Source of the DNA: Mycolicibacterium insubricum
GTDB taxonomy: Bacteria > Actinomycetota > Actinomycetes > Mycobacteriales > Mycobacteriaceae
Direction of reading: 5' to 3'
NCBI RefSeq assembly: GCF_010731615.1
Contig: NZ_AP022618.1
Location: 372,001-436,000, forward strand
Length of the DNA: 64,000 nucleotides
Shown here: one piece after another, positions 40,687 through 48,996 of the stretch
Position numbering within the stretch: the first letter of the stretch is position 1
How the letters are laid out: the number at the start of each line of letters is the position of its first letter
Position numbers and translations under genes: made by a program
Notes under the pieces: model-generated
Told to the model about the DNA's origin: nothing
Seen by the model: the letters and a program-made list of their open reading frames with translations, nothing else
Databases searched by the model: none

Positions 40687-42296
40687 CGGGGCCCTCCGGT
40701 GGTTGCGGTGGTGGCGGAAGCGGGCTTGACCGCGGCGGGCTCGGCATTGCCGACGTTGACCGTCATGCCGCGCACCAACGGCCCGAGCAGGACCTGGGTC
40801 GCCGGGGTGGCGGGCCTACCGGTCATCACGGAGAGCTGGACGCGCTCCTTGGCGCTACCCACCGGCCCGACGGTTCCGCCGAAGGACGCCGGTGCGGCGA
40901 CCTCTGCCGGGAAACTGCCGGCCGGCGGCTGCTCGGCCGGCGGCTGCTCGGCCGGGGCCGCGGGCGCCGGTGCGGCGGGCGGATCGACGTTGGCCGGGTT
41001 GGCGGTGAGCGGCACCGGCGGCGCCGGCGTGAAGCCCGGCGGCAGCGGCGGGTTCGGGTCCGCCAGGTTCGGGTTCGGGTTGATCAACGGTGGGCCGACG
41101 GCGACCAGGTTCCCGTTGGGTCCCAGGACGGTGCCGCTGGGCGGCGCGAGGTCGGCCGGGGGCTGGTAGTTCTGCGGCAGCAGCACCTCGGGGAGATCCG
41201 GGCGGACCGGGATCAGCGGGGCGGTGAAGCAGCTGTTGCCCTTCAGCGCGCCGTAGGTCGGGCAGTCCGCCCGCGAGTAGGTGTAGGTCGGCGCCAGCGC
41301 CAGGTTGATCCGCATGTTCGGGGTGTCGACCTCGGGGATCCACACGTCGTCGAAGAACTTGCTGGACACCACGTTCAGCTTCTGGAACGCCGGCACGAAG
41401 TTGTTCGACTGCTGGGCCAGGCTGCCGAGCACCGGGGTGAGGTCACCGGTGATCCGGACCATCTGATCACTGTGGTTGGCCAGGGCGGTCTGGGTGGTGC
41501 CCAGGGTGTTCAGGCCCGCGGAGATCATGCTGTCCAGAGCGGACTTCTGCTCGACGAAGGTCTTCATCGGCTCGATGGCCTGGTGCAGCGCGTCGACGAG
41601 TTCCGGCGCGGTGGACTTCAGCCCGTCGGCGACGTTGATCAGCGCCGACACGGTGGTGTCATTCGGGTCGGTGGCGATGATCCCGTCGAGCTCGGACAGC
41701 AGCCGGTCCAGCTGGGCACCCGAGGTCAGCAGTTTGGGCCGGCGGTTCTGGGTGGCGACCTGAACGGCTTCCAGCACACCGATGGTGCGATCCTCACGGC
41801 CGCGCCCGGTGGCGAACAGGACGTCGCGCAGCTTGCTGATCGTGGTCTGGAAGACCACGGTCGGCAGCGTGTTGTCCTGGGTGATCTGATCCCCGCTGCG
41901 GATCGCCGGGCCGCTACCGTTGTCGATCAGCTGCACGGCCGACACCGCGAAGACGTTGCTGGGGATCACCCGGGCGGTCACCGTCTTCGGGATCGCGCCG
42001 GCGTGCCGCTCCTCGAGGTTGATCATCACCTTGTTGGGCGCACCGTTCATGCCGGGCTCCACACCGGACACCGTGCCGACGATCATCCCGTGGTACTTGA
42101 CGTCGGAATTCTCCGGCAGCCCGTCGCCGACGTTGTTCATGTTGGCGACGATCCGGGTGTAGTTCTCGAACCGGCCGTTGGACCGCATCATCAGCAGCAC
42201 GGTCAACACCGCCAGGGCCACCAGCAGCGCCAAGCCGCAGAGGAACAGCTGCCGTGCACTCAGCCCGCGCCCGTCGACCTCATACGATTGCGACAT
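40683..42296 (-). CDS. mceA: MceA, substrate-binding subunit with long Pro-rich tail
   Basis: A 537-residue protein. Membrane segment LFLCGLALLVALAVLTVLLM, then MCE domain (YTRIVANMNNVGDGLPENSD, VKYHGMIVGTVSG) and a helical needle region to about residue 335. The last 170 residues are dominated by Pro, Ala and Asn (NPNPNLADPNPPLPPGFTPA and a doubled PAEQP unit), much longer than in Mce1A or Mce4A of M. tuberculosis, which are about 400-450 residues. The tail may span peptidoglycan or contact the outer membrane. It abuts the yrbEB stop codon directly (TAG-ATG). Confidence 0.88.
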   Translation of the reverse strand: MSQSYEVDGRGLSARQLFLCGLALLVALAVLTVLLMMRSNGRFENYTRIVANMNNVGDGLPENSDVKYHGMIVGTVSGVEPGMNGAPNKVMINLEERHAGAIPKTVTARVIPSNVFAVSAVQLIDNGSGPAIRSGDQITQDNTLPTVVFQTTISKLRDVLFATGRGREDRTIGVLEAVQVATQNRRPKLLTSGAQLDRLLSELDGIIATDPNDTTVSALINVADGLKSTAPELVDALHQAIEPMKTFVEQKSALDSMISAGLNTLGTTQTALANHSDQMVRITGDLTPVLGSLAQQSNNFVPAFQKLNVVSSKFFDDVWIPEVDTPNMRINLALAPTYTYSRADCPTYGALKGNSCFTAPLIPVRPDLPEVLLPQNYQPPADLAPPSGTVLGPNGNLVAVGPPLINPNPNLADPNPPLPPGFTPAPPVPLTANPANVDPPAAPAPAAPAEQPPAEQPPAGSFPAEVAAPASFGGTVGPVGSAKERVQLSVMTGRPATPATQVLLGPLVRGMTVNVGNAEPAAVKPASATTATTGGPR

Positions 42297-43151
42297 CTAT
42301 CCACCAAACCTCACGCCGGCGTCGACGCTCCAGAGCGTCATGGTGAGCAGCATGTTGACGATGACGACGACCGTGATGGCCGCGCGCATCGCGTGACCGG
42401 CGGCGACACCCACGCCCTCGGGGCCGCCACTGGCGTAGAAGCCGTAGTAGCACTGCACGGTGGACGCGATGAACACGAACACCACGCATTTGAGCACCGA
42501 GTAGACGACGTCGGTACCCGACAGCATCAGGGTGAAGTAGTGCATATAGGACCCGTTGGACCCGCCGCTGGTGATGGCGACGACGGTCTGGGTGGTCAGG
42601 TAGCTGACGGCCAGGCAGAGCACGTAGAGCGGGATGACCGCGATGACCGACGACAGCAGCCGGGTGGAGACCAGGTACGGGATCGGCCGGATGGCCAGCG
42701 CGTCGAGCGCGTCGATCTCCTCGGCGATGCGCATCGAGCCCAGCTGCGCGGTGAACCGGCAACCACCCTGGGTGGCGAACGCCAGCGCGGCGGCGATCGG
42801 GGCCAGCTCGCGGGTGTTCACCAGCGAGGAGATGACGCCGGTCGCCGGGCCCAGGCCCAGCAGGTTGAGGAAGTTGTAGCCCTCGATGCCGACCAGGGCA
42901 CCCACGGTCATGCCCAGCACGACGGCGACACCCGCGGTACCACCGCCGACCACCAGCGAACCGTTACCCCAGGCGATGTCGGACAGCAGCCGGACGAATT
43001 CCTTGGTGTAGTGGCGGACCGCCAGCGGGATCCCGGCGACCGCGCGCACCAGGAACACGATCATGTGCCCGAGCTTGATGACCGGGCCGGTGACCTTGTC
43101 AACGGTCTGCGACAGGATCCGGTTGACCGGGAAATAAGTTGAAGCGGTCAC
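42297..43151 (-). CDS. yrbEB: YrbEB, Mce importer permease
   Basis: A 284-residue MlaE-family permease with five to six membrane segments. The family region GATQGGC is represented by AFATQGGCRFTAQLGSMRI, followed by AEEIDALDALAIRPIPYLV, the conserved cytoplasmic coupling helix (EExDA) that binds the MceG ATPase. No ATPase gene is present here; MceG is encoded elsewhere in mycobacteria. A GTG start lies one base after the yrbEA stop. Confidence 0.9.
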   Translation of the reverse strand: MTASTYFPVNRILSQTVDKVTGPVIKLGHMIVFLVRAVAGIPLAVRHYTKEFVRLLSDIAWGNGSLVVGGGTAGVAVVLGMTVGALVGIEGYNFLNLLGLGPATGVISSLVNTRELAPIAAALAFATQGGCRFTAQLGSMRIAEEIDALDALAIRPIPYLVSTRLLSSVIAVIPLYVLCLAVSYLTTQTVVAITSGGSNGSYMHYFTLMLSGTDVVYSVLKCVVFVFIASTVQCYYGFYASGGPEGVGVAAGHAMRAAITVVVIVNMLLTMTLWSVDAGVRFGG

Positions 43152-43152
43152 G

Positions 43153-44034
43153 TCAGAGCCCCGTCCTCGGGAACAGCATGGTGTAGAGCTGGCTGATCGC
43201 GACGTTGACGACCATCAGCACCAGGATCGATTCCACGACCGCCGCGTTCACCGAGTTCGCGACGCCGGTCGGACCGCCCTTGGTGCTCAGGCCCTTCTGG
43301 CAGGACACGATACCCACGATCGCGCCGTAGATGACGGCCTTGATCATGGCGACGACCATGTCGTCGGTCTTGGTGAACGAGGCGAAGGTCGCGACGAAGC
43401 TACCCGGCGCGCCGTTCTGGAAATACACGTTGAACAGGTAACTGGCCAGGAAGCCGACGAACATCACCACGCCGGTCAGCGCGATACCGACCAGTATCGA
43501 GGCCGCGAACCGGGGCACCACCATGCGGCGCAGCACCGAGACGCCCATGACCTCCATGGCGTCGATCTCTTCGCGCATCTTCCGGGAACCGAGGTCGGCG
43601 GTGATGGCCGACCCCACCGCCGCGGCCATCAACACCGCCGAGACCAGCGAGGCGGCCTGGCGGATGACGACCAGGCCGCTGGCAGCACCGGCGAGCGACG
43701 TTGCGCCGACCTGCCCGGCCAGCAGGGCGAACTGAATCGACAGCGTCACGCCGATCGGCAGCGCGACCAGGATGGTCGGCAGCACCGAGGTGCCGGCCAT
43801 GAACGCGCCCTGACGGACGAACTCCTGCCACTGGAATTTCCCGGTGAACAGGTCGATGAAGAACCACTGGATGGTGCGCACACCGAGGATGAACTGGTCA
43901 CCGACGGTATCGACGGAGGCCATCGGGTGCCGCTTGACCCAGCCGGTGGTCCAGTCCTCGATGGCCTTGACGCCACCGTGGCCGGACGGCGCGGGCGCGG
44001 GCGGCTCGGCCGGCCGTTCGTCTTGGATCGTCAT
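43153..44034 (-). CDS. yrbEA: YrbEA, Mce importer permease, first gene of the mce operon
   Basis: A 293-residue MlaE-family permease with a Pro-rich cytoplasmic N-terminus (about 45 residues). Conserved segments include SAITADLGSRKMREEIDAME, with the EExDA coupling motif, and five hydrophobic spans. YrbEA and YrbEB form the membrane base of the Mce importer, powered by MceG. The operon reads yrbEA-yrbEB-mceA-B-C-D-E-F-mas leftward with 1-23 bp junctions. Its imported substrate cannot be told from sequence. The promoter should lie in the 640-bp gap upstream. Confidence 0.9.
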   Translation of the reverse strand: MTIQDERPAEPPAPAPSGHGGVKAIEDWTTGWVKRHPMASVDTVGDQFILGVRTIQWFFIDLFTGKFQWQEFVRQGAFMAGTSVLPTILVALPIGVTLSIQFALLAGQVGATSLAGAASGLVVIRQAASLVSAVLMAAAVGSAITADLGSRKMREEIDAMEVMGVSVLRRMVVPRFAASILVGIALTGVVMFVGFLASYLFNVYFQNGAPGSFVATFASFTKTDDMVVAMIKAVIYGAIVGIVSCQKGLSTKGGPTGVANSVNAAVVESILVLMVVNVAISQLYTMLFPRTGL

Positions 44035-44674
44035 GGAGTCGGCTCTCCCTCGGCGGTCCGGCCCGGGGTCTCGAGGCCACCGGACAAACGGTCAGCGGCG
44101 CAGCGTTCGCACTGGCGGCGCAACGTCACTTTTCCTCCCATAAATCGTCCGGCGTGTCGGGTGCCCAGCAACCTATCAGCAATCCGGTCAGCACCGTCGC
44201 CACACGGTATGGCGGGCCGGCGGCAGACATCACCGTTTTGCCGATATTGCCGGTAACCTACCGCATAGTAGCTTAATCACTGTGAACCGGGTAACTCCAG
44301 CCCTTTGACAGTTTGCGGTCGGTTCGTAATATTGCACTGCTGACCGGCGGCGTTGGAAACGGGCTGGACACGGCAAAATTGGTAGTTATCGGCCCGATTC
44401 TGGGGCATGCGTACCAGTGCCGGGCGTAACATGATCCGGCTCGGCGCCGGCCCGGGCGTTCTCGGCGCCGGACCCGGCGGAAGCCCGGTGCGGGCGCCGT
44501 CCCGACGCCGGGTTGACGTCTGCACGCCCCCCGCCCCGCAAACACGGCGACCGCGCCACGCCTAGCGCCGACGGTGGAGTTGAGTCCCCCCGGAAGTGCC
44601 GCATCATCAAGGTCCGCGCCTCGCGTTGCTCGGGCGCCACCCGCCGTGAAGTCCGCTACGAACGAAGGTTGACC
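44035..44674. other. 640-bp divergent intergenic region
   Basis: The space separates the mce operon and the SDR-BVMO-desaturase operon. It should hold both promoters. It is locally less GC-rich between 44240 and 44400 (gataatt-like and tagtagcttaatcac stretches) than its surroundings. No convincing gene was found; short frames here lack ribosome sites and have atypical composition. No strong palindrome was identified by eye. Confidence 0.5.
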
Positions 44675-45640
44675 ATGACTGTTCTGGATTCGGTGAATCG
44701 CGTGATCAGCTCGCGCATCGGCTACCTGAAGAATGTTCCGGAGATCGATCCGGCAGAAGCCGTCGTCGTCATCACCGGCGGCGCACGCGGCATCGGCGCG
44801 GCGACGGCGGAACTGTTCGTCCGCCACGGGGCCGTCGTCTGGATCGGCGACCTCGACGACGACGTGGCCAAGGAAACGGCCGAGTCGATCCCCCGTGCGG
44901 TGGCACGCCGCCTGGACGTCACCGATCGCGAGTCCTGGGACCGGCTGATCGACGAGGTGCTCGCCGAGCACGGGCGGATCGACGTGCTGGTCAACAACGC
45001 CGGAGTCATGCCGGTGGGCCCGTTCGCCGATGAACCCGAGGCGACCACCGACCTCATGCTCGACGTCAACGTCCGCGGTGTCCTCAACGGCATGCACCGG
45101 GTACTGCCGGTGATGGCGGCGGCCGGCCGCGGGCACATCGTCAACATCTCGTCGATGGCCGGGATGATCCCGCTGCCCGGCATGGTGACCTACAACACCA
45201 GCAAGTACGCCGCCCTCGGCGCATCGCTGGCCGCCCGCCGCGAGTACGACGGGACGGGTGTCACGGTCTCGGCGATCATGCCCGCCGCGGTGCGCACCGA
45301 GCTGTCCTCGGGCGCCGACCTGTCGGTGCTGCCCACCGTCGACCCCCAGGATGTCGCGGCCCAGATCTTGCGGACGCTGAGCACCCGCGCGGCCAAGACC
45401 TCCGCACCGACCTGGGTGCTGCACGGCTGGGGACTGGTCGAGTCCTTCGTACCGGAGACGATCGAACGCTTCTTCCGCACTCTCATCGGTCACGACCAGG
45501 CGATGGCCCTCGACCCGGTCGGCCGGAAGGACTACCTCGAACGCATCGAGCGCCACGCCGACCAGAACGCCGCGCCGGGGTCATACGCCCGGGCCCAGGC
45601 GCAGACCACGGCCGCAGGAGCACAGAGGGAAACCCGGTGA
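44675..45640 (+). CDS. Short-chain dehydrogenase/reductase
   Basis: A 321-residue SDR. TGGARGIG (about residues 32-39), NNAGV (about 107-111), the Ser in NISSMAG and YNTSK (about 170-174) form the classical cofactor and catalytic set. A C-terminal extension of about 60 residues (WGLVESFVPETIERFFRTLI) is seen in steroid/lipid-active mycobacterial SDRs such as Rv3085 of the mymA operon. The ATG at 44675 has gaagg upstream. The stop overlaps the next gene (GTGA). Together with the following FMO it probably oxidises a lipid alcohol then the ketone. Confidence 0.85.
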   Translation: MTVLDSVNRVISSRIGYLKNVPEIDPAEAVVVITGGARGIGAATAELFVRHGAVVWIGDLDDDVAKETAESIPRAVARRLDVTDRESWDRLIDEVLAEHGRIDVLVNNAGVMPVGPFADEPEATTDLMLDVNVRGVLNGMHRVLPVMAAAGRGHIVNISSMAGMIPLPGMVTYNTSKYAALGASLAARREYDGTGVTVSAIMPAAVRTELSSGADLSVLPTVDPQDVAAQILRTLSTRAAKTSAPTWVLHGWGLVESFVPETIERFFRTLIGHDQAMALDPVGRKDYLERIERHADQNAAPGSYARAQAQTTAAGAQRETR

Positions 45641-47133
45641 GCACTCGCGAACCCCGCGTCGTCGTCATCGGAGCCGGCGTCGCCGGCATCACCGCTGCCC
45701 ACGTCCTCACCGGCGCCGGCTTCACCGACGTGACGGTCCTGGAGAAGGGCGCCGACGTGGGCGGGGTCTGGCACTGGAACCACTACCCGGGCCTGACCTG
45801 CGACGTACCCTCGCAGATCTACCAGTTCGGGTTCGCCCCCAAGGCCGACTGGTCCAAGCTGTGGGCCGACGGCAGCGAGATCCAGCAGTACCACCGCGAC
45901 GTGGTGAACGAACTCGGCCTGGACGAACTCATCCGGTGCAACGTCGAGGTCACCTCCGCCGAGTTCGACGACACGACCGGGGAGTGGACGCTGACCACCG
46001 CCGACCACGAGACGCTCACCGCCGATTTCGTGCTGTGCGCGACGGGCGTGCTGGAGAACCCGGCCATCCCCGACATCGAGGGGATCGACTCGTTCGAAGG
46101 CCCGGTGGTGCACACCGCCCGCTGGGACGACGGGCTGCAGACCGACGGCAAGAAGATCGCCGTCCTGGGTACCGGGTCGACCGGCGTGCAGGTGGTCTCC
46201 GCGCTGCAGCCGGGCGCCGAGAAACTCACCCACTTCGTGCGTACCCCTCAGTGGGTGCTCTGGGCTCCCATGACCCTGCCACAGATCCCCGGCACCGCAA
46301 TGGTGCTCGGCGGTCTGCCGGAGTTGCACAGGGCCGTTTACCAGGGCTTGCTCTGGGGTTCGGGGATACTCGCCGACGTGCTGACCCGGCCCACCTGGCG
46401 CCGGAAACTGGTGCAGCGGTACGCACAGCTGTCGCTGCGCGCCCAGGTAAGCGACGCCGGACTCCGCGCGCAGCTCACACCCGACTACCAGCCGCTGTGC
46501 AAACGCCCGGTCGTCTCCGGCAGCTACTACCGAGCACTACAGAAGCCGAACGCCGAACTCGTCACCGCGGGCATCGAGAAGGTCACCCCGAACGGGATCG
46601 TCACCGCCGACGGCGTCACGCACGAGATAGACGTGATCGTCCTGGCCACCGGCTTCCGCGCCCATGACTACATGCGGCCGATGCAGATCGCCGGCCGGGC
46701 GGGGGTCAAACTCGACGATGCCTGGGCCGCCGGACCCCGCGCCTACCGGATGATGGCGATCCCCGGATTCCCGAACCTGTTCACGATCCTGGGCCCGAAC
46801 TCGCCGACCGCCTCGATCTCGCTGCAGTATTCCGCGGAACTCACCTCGAAATACATCGCGCAGTGGCTCCAACGGTGGCGCAACGGTGACGTGGACCGCA
46901 TCGAGGTCACCGAGGAGGCCACCGACGACTTCTATGCCGCCGTCGACGAGGCCATGGGTCCGACGGTCTGGAACACCGGCTGCAACTCCTGGTACTTCAC
47001 CGACTCCGGCAACATCGACCTGTTCCCGTTCGATCGCAAGGCGATGACCCGCATGTTGTCGAAGCCGAATCCGGCGGACTTTCACCTGACCAGGGTCGGC
47101 GTGGATTCGGTCGACGGCAAAGCCGAGGCTTAG
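45637..47133 (+). CDS. Flavin-binding (Baeyer-Villiger-type) monooxygenase
   Basis: A 498-residue class B flavin monooxygenase. FAD motif GAGVAG (residues 12-17), then the BVMO fingerprint FEGPVVHTARWD (about 151-162; consensus FxGxxxHxxxWP/D) and NADPH motif GTGSTGVQV (about 177-185). The ATG-A-type FATG motif near VLATGFRA is also present. It resembles MymA (Rv3083). Expected reaction: insertion of oxygen next to a ketone with NADPH. It is coupled to the SDR by a GTGA overlap and followed 68 bp later by the desaturase gene. Confidence 0.87.
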   Translation: MSTREPRVVVIGAGVAGITAAHVLTGAGFTDVTVLEKGADVGGVWHWNHYPGLTCDVPSQIYQFGFAPKADWSKLWADGSEIQQYHRDVVNELGLDELIRCNVEVTSAEFDDTTGEWTLTTADHETLTADFVLCATGVLENPAIPDIEGIDSFEGPVVHTARWDDGLQTDGKKIAVLGTGSTGVQVVSALQPGAEKLTHFVRTPQWVLWAPMTLPQIPGTAMVLGGLPELHRAVYQGLLWGSGILADVLTRPTWRRKLVQRYAQLSLRAQVSDAGLRAQLTPDYQPLCKRPVVSGSYYRALQKPNAELVTAGIEKVTPNGIVTADGVTHEIDVIVLATGFRAHDYMRPMQIAGRAGVKLDDAWAAGPRAYRMMAIPGFPNLFTILGPNSPTASISLQYSAELTSKYIAQWLQRWRNGDVDRIEVTEEATDDFYAAVDEAMGPTVWNTGCNSWYFTDSGNIDLFPFDRKAMTRMLSKPNPADFHLTRVGVDSVDGKAEA

Positions 47134-47201
47134 GCTGGAGGCATAAACGACCTCAGATGGTGCGACACGCCCGCCGCACCCTGCACGCAGATGGGACACC
47201 A

Positions 47202-48179
47202 ATGCGCACTTTGACCGACGCCGACTACCTGACGGAACTCGAATCGGCAGCAGAGAACGCACTGAACCAACACCTCGCCAGGACCACCGACTGGTACCCG
47301 CACGACTACGTGCCGTGGAACAAGGGCAGCAACTTCGCGGCGACCGGCGGCCAGGAGTGGGATCCAGCGCAATCGCAGCTCAGCGAACTCGCCAAGGCCG
47401 CGATGATCACCAACCTGCTGACCGAGGACAACCTGCCGTCGTACAGCCGTGAAGCCATGACCCACCTGTCCCTGGACAGCGCCTGGGGAACGTGGGTGAA
47501 TCGGTGGACGGCCGAGGAGAACCGTCACGGAATCGTCATGCGCGACTACTTGCTGGCGACTCGCGGGGTGGATCCCGTTGCGCTGGAGCAGGCGCGAATG
47601 GAACACATGACCAACGGTTTTGCGCCCACTCCCGAAGAGGAAGAAGCGATCGGCACCCACGTGTTGATGGCGATCGTCTACCCCACGTTCCAGGAGCTGG
47701 CCACCCGGGTGAGCCACCGGAACACCGGCAAGGTCTGCAACGATCCGGTGGCGGACAAGCTGCTGCAGCGGGTGTCTGCCGACGAGAACCTGCACATGAT
47801 CTTCTACCGGCAGCTTTCCGCGGCGGCGTTGGATCTGGCGCCCGATCAAACGCTCCATGCCGTCGCCTCGGTGATCGAGAATTTCCGGATGCCGGGTACC
47901 GGAATGCCGAATTTCCGCCGCTACGGCGTCATGATGGCCAAACACGGCATCTACGATCTGCGTCAGCACCTGGAGGATGTCGTGCGGCCCCCGCTGCGTC
48001 AGTGGAAGATCTTCGACCGCACCGACTTCACCGCCGCCGGCGAGAAGCGCCGCGAGGAGTTGGCGGCGCACCTGGAGAAGATGGAAGCCCAGGCGGCGCG
48101 ATTCGAAGAACAACGCGACCGGTTGCTGGCCCGCGAAGCGTCCCGTGGTGTCAGCCCGGAGCTGGTGGCGGCGAAGTAG
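47202..48179 (+). CDS. Acyl-ACP desaturase-like diiron protein (DesA family)
   Basis: A 325-residue protein of the ferritin-like diiron class. Two EExxH-type motifs, AEENRH (about residues 102-107) and ADENLH (about 192-197), plus EDNLPSY, give the stearoyl-ACP-desaturase metal site. Mycobacterial DesA1/DesA2 (Rv0824c, Rv1094) desaturate acyl chains during mycolic acid synthesis. The ATG at 47202 (MRTLTDADY) matches the family start; a longer in-frame extension is Arg-rich. The protein probably needs ferredoxin and acts on a soluble acyl carrier protein substrate. Confidence 0.87.
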   Translation: MRTLTDADYLTELESAAENALNQHLARTTDWYPHDYVPWNKGSNFAATGGQEWDPAQSQLSELAKAAMITNLLTEDNLPSYSREAMTHLSLDSAWGTWVNRWTAEENRHGIVMRDYLLATRGVDPVALEQARMEHMTNGFAPTPEEEEAIGTHVLMAIVYPTFQELATRVSHRNTGKVCNDPVADKLLQRVSADENLHMIFYRQLSAAALDLAPDQTLHAVASVIENFRMPGTGMPNFRRYGVMMAKHGIYDLRQHLEDVVRPPLRQWKIFDRTDFTAAGEKRREELAAHLEKMEAQAARFEEQRDRLLAREASRGVSPELVAAK

Positions 48180-48250
48180 CGTCGTACCCGCTGCCGCCCA
48201 CGACGCGGCCCCGGCAGACTGAGACGCCGCCCACACCGAACTAATACTGC

Positions 48251-48264
48251 ACCGACTGGTCGGT
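48251..48264. promoter_or_regulatory. TetR-type operator upstream of the TetR gene
   Basis: accgactggtcggt has perfect 6-bp arms (accgac / gtcggt) with a 2-bp centre, the usual form for TetR-family operators. It lies 44-57 bp before the TetR start codon and overlaps a possible tatagt -10 box at 48264-48270, indicating autoregulation. Confidence 0.6.
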
Positions 48265-48307
48265 ATAGTTCTCGGTATGGCGTCGACCAGGACGAGGGGG
48301 ACCGCCG

Positions 48308-48880
48308 ATGGGCCGCACCGCGGGACGCAACTCCGAGGACACCAGGAAATCGCTGCTCGCCGCGGCCGCGCGCGTGCTGCGCGCAAAGAGCACCTCGGCG
48401 ACGCTGGACGACATCGCCCGCGAGGCCGGCGTCTCCAAGGGTGGGCTGATGTACCACTTCGCCACCAAGGACGAACTGTTCCTCGCCTTGTCCCAGGCCC
48501 TCATCGATGAGTTCCACGCATGCGTCGACGCCGAGACCGACCCCGAGGACACCGCGCCCGGCGCCTACACCCGCGCCTACATCCGAGCGATGCTCACCCC
48601 GCACACCGACGACGCCGCGCTGGAGGACGTGATGCTGCTCGGCCAACTCCTCACCGTGCCCGCCGTCGCCGTCATCGCGCGCGCCGACGCCGACGCACTG
48701 GAAGCCCGGCTGCGCAACGACGGCCTCCACGACCAGGTGCGCCTGCTGGTCGTCGCCGCCGCGGACGGCGCGAACATCGCCCCCACCTGGGGTGGACGCT
48801 TTCGGCCGACCGCCGAACTCGACGTGCTCAGACAACACCTGCTGGACCTGACCCGCCGGCCCCACCCGCAACACCGATAG
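48308..48880 (+). CDS. TetR-family transcriptional regulator
   Basis: A 190-residue regulator. The N-terminal HTH reads RVLRAKSTSATLDDIAREAG, VSKGGLMYHFATKDELF, classical for TetR. The C-terminal ligand domain is of the TetR_C_37-like kind (LTVPAVAVIARADADALEAR). The adjacent ABC exporter gene starts 117 bp downstream on the same strand, a common regulator-efflux pair, and the upstream palindrome suggests self-repression. The effector is unknown. Confidence 0.87.
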   Translation: MGRTAGRNSEDTRKSLLAAAARVLRAKSTSATLDDIAREAGVSKGGLMYHFATKDELFLALSQALIDEFHACVDAETDPEDTAPGAYTRAYIRAMLTPHTDDAALEDVMLLGQLLTVPAVAVIARADADALEARLRNDGLHDQVRLLVVAAADGANIAPTWGGRFRPTAELDVLRQHLLDLTRRPHPQHR

Positions 48881-48996
48881 CGCCCGGCTTCCCGCCCCTC
48901 CAGGCGCAGCCCTTCGGATCGTCGCACTTCCCGCCCGGCCGACGAAGCACGGCCGGTTCTGCCCACGCCCCCGACAATCGAGGAAGCCTCCGACGC

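Noticed and set aside
41472..43142. 556-residue plus-strand frame across mceA and yrbEB
   Set aside because: Antisense shadow of two conserved mce genes.
34938..44034. Assigning the mce operon to a numbered type (mce1-mce8)
   Set aside because: Neighbouring marker genes of mce1 or mce4 are absent and subunit sequence alone was not enough to decide.
44386..44640. 84-residue minus frame in the mce-SDR gap
   Set aside because: No ribosome site, Arg/Pro-rich shadow-like composition, and no similarity noted.
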